64,000 bases of DNA from Pseudomonadota bacterium (GTDB lineage Bacteria; Pseudomonadota; Alphaproteobacteria; Sphingomonadales; Sphingomonadaceae). Position numbers and translations under genes: made by a program. The stretch lies in contig CAUJJI010000019.1 of assembly GCA_963205265.1 (NCBI GenBank), positions 32,191-96,190 of the forward strand, in the 5' to 3' direction. The notes beneath the pieces are model-generated. The model had not been told where the DNA came from. It searched no databases and was given only the letters and a program-made list of their open reading frames with translations. Every line of letters begins with the position of its first letter. Position 1 is the first letter of the stretch. Shown piece by piece: positions 61,223 through 64,000 of this stretch.

Positions 61223-62158
61223 GTGGGCATAAAGGCGCTTGGCTATCTGGTCGTTACGACCAAGGATCCGGCCGAATGGGACCGCTTTCTCACAGCCCTT
61301 GTCGGCGCCATGCGCGTTGCGGACAGCCCCGACGGCGCCGCGCTCTACCGGGTCGACGACCGGGTGTTCCGCTTCCGCATCGAAAAGGGCGACGAGGAGC
61401 GGTTGACGGCCGCTGCCTATGAGCTGGGCGATGCCGACGAACTGGCTGCCTTGCGGAAACGCATCGCGGCGGCCGGTCGGCCCGTTGTCGACGGCACGGC
61501 CGACGAGGCCCTGGTCCGCGGAGTCGCCGCCTTCTTCCGCACGAGCGATCCAGCGGGCAATCGGCTCGAGTTCTTCCACGGCGACAGCCGCACCGGCGAA
61601 CCCTTCGTCTCGCCACTGGGCGTACCCGGCTTCGTCACCGGCGAACTGGGCATGGGCCATGCCGTGTTCTGCGCTCCCGATTTCGCGGCGACGGTCGCGT
61701 TCTACCGAGATGTCGTGGGCTTTCACGAGACCGACATGCCGCGCTTCTACTTCGGCGGTGGCGGGGCAGACGATGCGGGGATCGGTTTTGCCTTCCTTCA
61801 CGCCGACAATGGCCGCCACCACTCGATTGCCCTGGGCGAGGGACCGGTGCCGGAATCGGGCTGCGTCCACATCATGCTCGAGCTGCCCAGCCTGCTGGAG
61901 GTCGGCAAGGCGCACGACCGGATGAAGGCCATGGGCTATGTCGAAAGCGCCACCCTGGGCCAGCATTTCAACGACGAGACGGTGGGCTTCTATGTCCGGA
62001 CACCGGGGGGCTTCGACCTCGAAATCGGTTGCGACAGCCTGGTGATCGACCCCGCGCACTGGGAAGTGACCTGTCACACCGGCATCTCCATCTGGGGACA
62101 TGAATGGGCCTGGCAGAAGGCGATGAAGCAGGCGCAGCAGTCGCAGGCGGCGGAGTGA
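61223..62158 (+). CDS. hsaC: Type I extradiol dioxygenase, HsaC-like
   Basis: GELGMGHAVFCAPDF, NGRHHSIALGEG, GGFDLEIGCDS metal triad; GTG start. Confidence 0.92.
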   Translation: MGIKALGYLVVTTKDPAEWDRFLTALVGAMRVADSPDGAALYRVDDRVFRFRIEKGDEERLTAAAYELGDADELAALRKRIAAAGRPVVDGTADEALVRGVAAFFRTSDPAGNRLEFFHGDSRTGEPFVSPLGVPGFVTGELGMGHAVFCAPDFAATVAFYRDVVGFHETDMPRFYFGGGGADDAGIGFAFLHADNGRHHSIALGEGPVPESGCVHIMLELPSLLEVGKAHDRMKAMGYVESATLGQHFNDETVGFYVRTPGGFDLEIGCDSLVIDPAHWEVTCHTGISIWGHEWAWQKAMKQAQQSQAAE

Positions 62159-62163
62159 ACGGG

Positions 62164-63051
62164 ATGGCGGTGCAACTCGACAAGCGCATGAGTGCGGCGG
62201 AGATCGTCGGGCAGCTGCGCGACGGCATGACTCTGGGGATCGGCGGCTGGGGACCACGGCGCAAGCCGATGGCGCTGGTTCGCGAGATCCTGCGTTCGGA
62301 GCTGAAGGACCTCACCATCGTGGCTTACGGCGGCGCGGACGTGGGCATGCTCTGCGCGGCGGGCAAAGTGAGGAAGCTGGTCTATGCCTTCGTCTCGCTC
62401 GATGCGATCCCGCTCGAACCCTGGTTCCGCAAGGCCCGCGAGGCCGGGCAGGTCGAGGTTCTCGAACTGGACGAGGGAATGTTCCAGTGGGGTCTCAAGG
62501 CTGCGGCTTTCCGCTTGCCCTTCCTGCCCACCCGCGTCGGCCTGGGAACCGACCTCGCCGAACTGGGTGGGCTGAAGACGGTGCAATCGCCCTACGCCGA
62601 TGGTGAAGTGCTGATCGCCATGCCCGCGCTGCGGCTGGACGCCGCGCTGATCCATGTGAACCGCAGCGACTGGCGCGGCAACGTCCAGGTGTTCGGGCCG
62701 GATGTCTATTACGACGAATGGTTCGCCCGCGCGGCAGCGAAGACCTATGCCAGCTGCGAGCGGCTCGTCGACCGGATCGAAGACCACTACCCCGAAGACG
62801 CCCAGGCCAACATCGTCGAGCGCAGCTTCGTGACCGGCGTGGTGGAGCTGCCGGGAGGAGCCCATCCGAGCTCGATGCCGCCGCATTACGGCTGGGACAT
62901 GAAGGCCTTCAAGGCCTATTGCGATGCCGCCAAGGATCCGGGCGACTGGCAGGCCGTAGCGGATCGCTTCGTCGGCGCTTGTGAAGCCGATTACCTTGCA
63001 AACCATGGCGGAAAGGAGGCGGTAGCGGCTCTCCCGCTGCCGATTTTCTGA
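62164..63051 (+). CDS. ipdA: CoA-transferase-like hydrolase alpha subunit (IpdA)
   Basis: MTLGIGGWGPRRKPMALVREILRSELKDLTIVAYGGADVGMLCAAGKV; IpdA-type GGWG..RKPM. Confidence 0.9.
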   Translation: MAVQLDKRMSAAEIVGQLRDGMTLGIGGWGPRRKPMALVREILRSELKDLTIVAYGGADVGMLCAAGKVRKLVYAFVSLDAIPLEPWFRKAREAGQVEVLELDEGMFQWGLKAAAFRLPFLPTRVGLGTDLAELGGLKTVQSPYADGEVLIAMPALRLDAALIHVNRSDWRGNVQVFGPDVYYDEWFARAAAKTYASCERLVDRIEDHYPEDAQANIVERSFVTGVVELPGGAHPSSMPPHYGWDMKAFKAYCDAAKDPGDWQAVADRFVGACEADYLANHGGKEAVAALPLPIF

Positions 63052-63842
63052 TGAGCGAACCCACCCTGGCGGAACTCTGCATCGTCGCCTGTTCGGAAGC
63101 GTTCCGCGGCAATGGCGAAATCGTCGCTACCGGCGTCGGCCCGGTGCCACGCCTGGCCGTCGGCCTCGCGAAGCTGACTCACAGCCCCGAGCTGATGCTG
63201 ACCGACGGCGAAGCCTATCTGGTCGAGCAGCCCGTGCCGCTCGGCCCGCGCGGCTATGACGAGCGCAAGAAGGCCGGTTACCTGCCCTTCGCGCGCTTCT
63301 TCGACGCAGCGGTGTGGTCCGGGCGGCGCCACGCGATGGTCACGCCGACCCAGCTGGACCGCTTCGGCCAGATCAACCTGTCCCGCATGGGCGGCACGCA
63401 TGCCCAGCCCAAGACGCAGATGCTGGGGGTGCGCGGCTTTCCGGGCAACACTATCCATCACCCCAATTCGTTCTTCTTTCCCGCACACGGCCCGCGCGTG
63501 TTCGTGGCGGGCGAAGTCGACATGATTTCGGGCGCCGGCTACAATCCGGCGAAGCGGATCGCCGGGGGCAACTATTCCGGCATCGACCTGCGCCGGATCG
63601 TCACCGACCTGTGCGTCATGGACTTCGGCGGCAACGACAATGCCATCCGTGTCGTCTCGCTCCACCCGGGAGTGAGCTTCGAGCAAGTGCAGGAGGCCAC
63701 CGGCTTCGCGCTGGAAGCGGGTGAGCTCGCCGAAACCCCCCTCCCCACGGCGGAGCAGCTGGAGATCATCGCCAGCCTCGATCCACACAACATTCGCGCC
63801 ACCGTGATCCGCGACAACCCGACCGTCGGGAGCGACGCATGA
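63051..63842 (+). CDS. ipdB: CoA-transferase-like hydrolase beta subunit (IpdB)
   Basis: GEIVATGVGPVPRLAVGLAKLTHSPELMLTDGEAYLV; overlaps ipdA stop. Confidence 0.9.
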   Translation: MSEPTLAELCIVACSEAFRGNGEIVATGVGPVPRLAVGLAKLTHSPELMLTDGEAYLVEQPVPLGPRGYDERKKAGYLPFARFFDAAVWSGRRHAMVTPTQLDRFGQINLSRMGGTHAQPKTQMLGVRGFPGNTIHHPNSFFFPAHGPRVFVAGEVDMISGAGYNPAKRIAGGNYSGIDLRRIVTDLCVMDFGGNDNAIRVVSLHPGVSFEQVQEATGFALEAGELAETPLPTAEQLEIIASLDPHNIRATVIRDNPTVGSDA

Positions 63843-64000
63843 ACGACGAGCTCGTCCCACCGCAACATGTCGACATCGCTTACGAGACCGATGCGCCGGT
63901 GCTTTACGAGGCGGCCGACGGCGTCGCCTGGATCACGATGAACCGGCCGCAGTACAACAATGCCCAGAACGGGCAGATGACCTATGCGCTGGACGACGCC
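63839..64000 (+). CDS. Enoyl-CoA hydratase-family protein, EchA20-like (truncated by window end)
   Basis: MNDELVPPQHVDIAYETDAPVLYEAADGVAWITMNRPQYNNAQNGQMTYALDDA; follows ipdAB. Confidence 0.82.
   Translation, partial: MNDELVPPQHVDIAYETDAPVLYEAADGVAWITMNRPQYNNAQNGQMTYALDDA

Overview
The window is 64 kb of GC-rich, densely coding DNA. It looks like a sphingomonad-type alphaproteobacterium, judged from the TonB receptors, gene order and codon style; this was not tested. I see no rRNA, tRNA, CRISPR array or clear insertion sequence. Three blocks stand out. (1) ~1-8.7 kb: a sulfide/persulfide and efflux module (persulfide dioxygenase-like MBL, TolC, YgaP-like TM protein, SQR-like flavoprotein, rhodanese, RND MFP and pump, BigR/SqrR-like ArsR, TrxC). 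(2) ~9.7-28.9 kb: a LysR-linked BVMO/hydrolase/amidohydrolase/TauD operon, then a TonB receptor, ThuA protein, exported GH2, GMC oxidoreductase and SdsA1-like alkylsulfatase. (3) ~28.9-64 kb: a steroid catabolic region with a heteromeric-type acyl-CoA dehydrogenase pair, FadB-like and thiolase genes, TetR, two separate HsaA/HsaC-like pairs, KshA-like Rieske oxygenase, two KstD-like flavoproteins, HsaD/E/F/G, IpdAB and an EchA20-like start, plus five SDRs, three NTF2/SnoaL-fold proteins and a Coq4-family protein. The best leads are: a Coq4-family protein with an intact HDxxH-x11-E motif inside the catabolic operon; NTF2-fold proteins resembling BaiE/Hsh2 steroid dehydratases next to a KstD-like enzyme; two candidate cis-regulatory motifs (TATAA-N4-TTATA and TTGCGTA/TACGCAA) recurring in intergenic regions of the cluster; and a GMC oxidoreductase with a Glu in its dinucleotide-binding glycine motif. 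All functions are read from sequence motifs without database searches.
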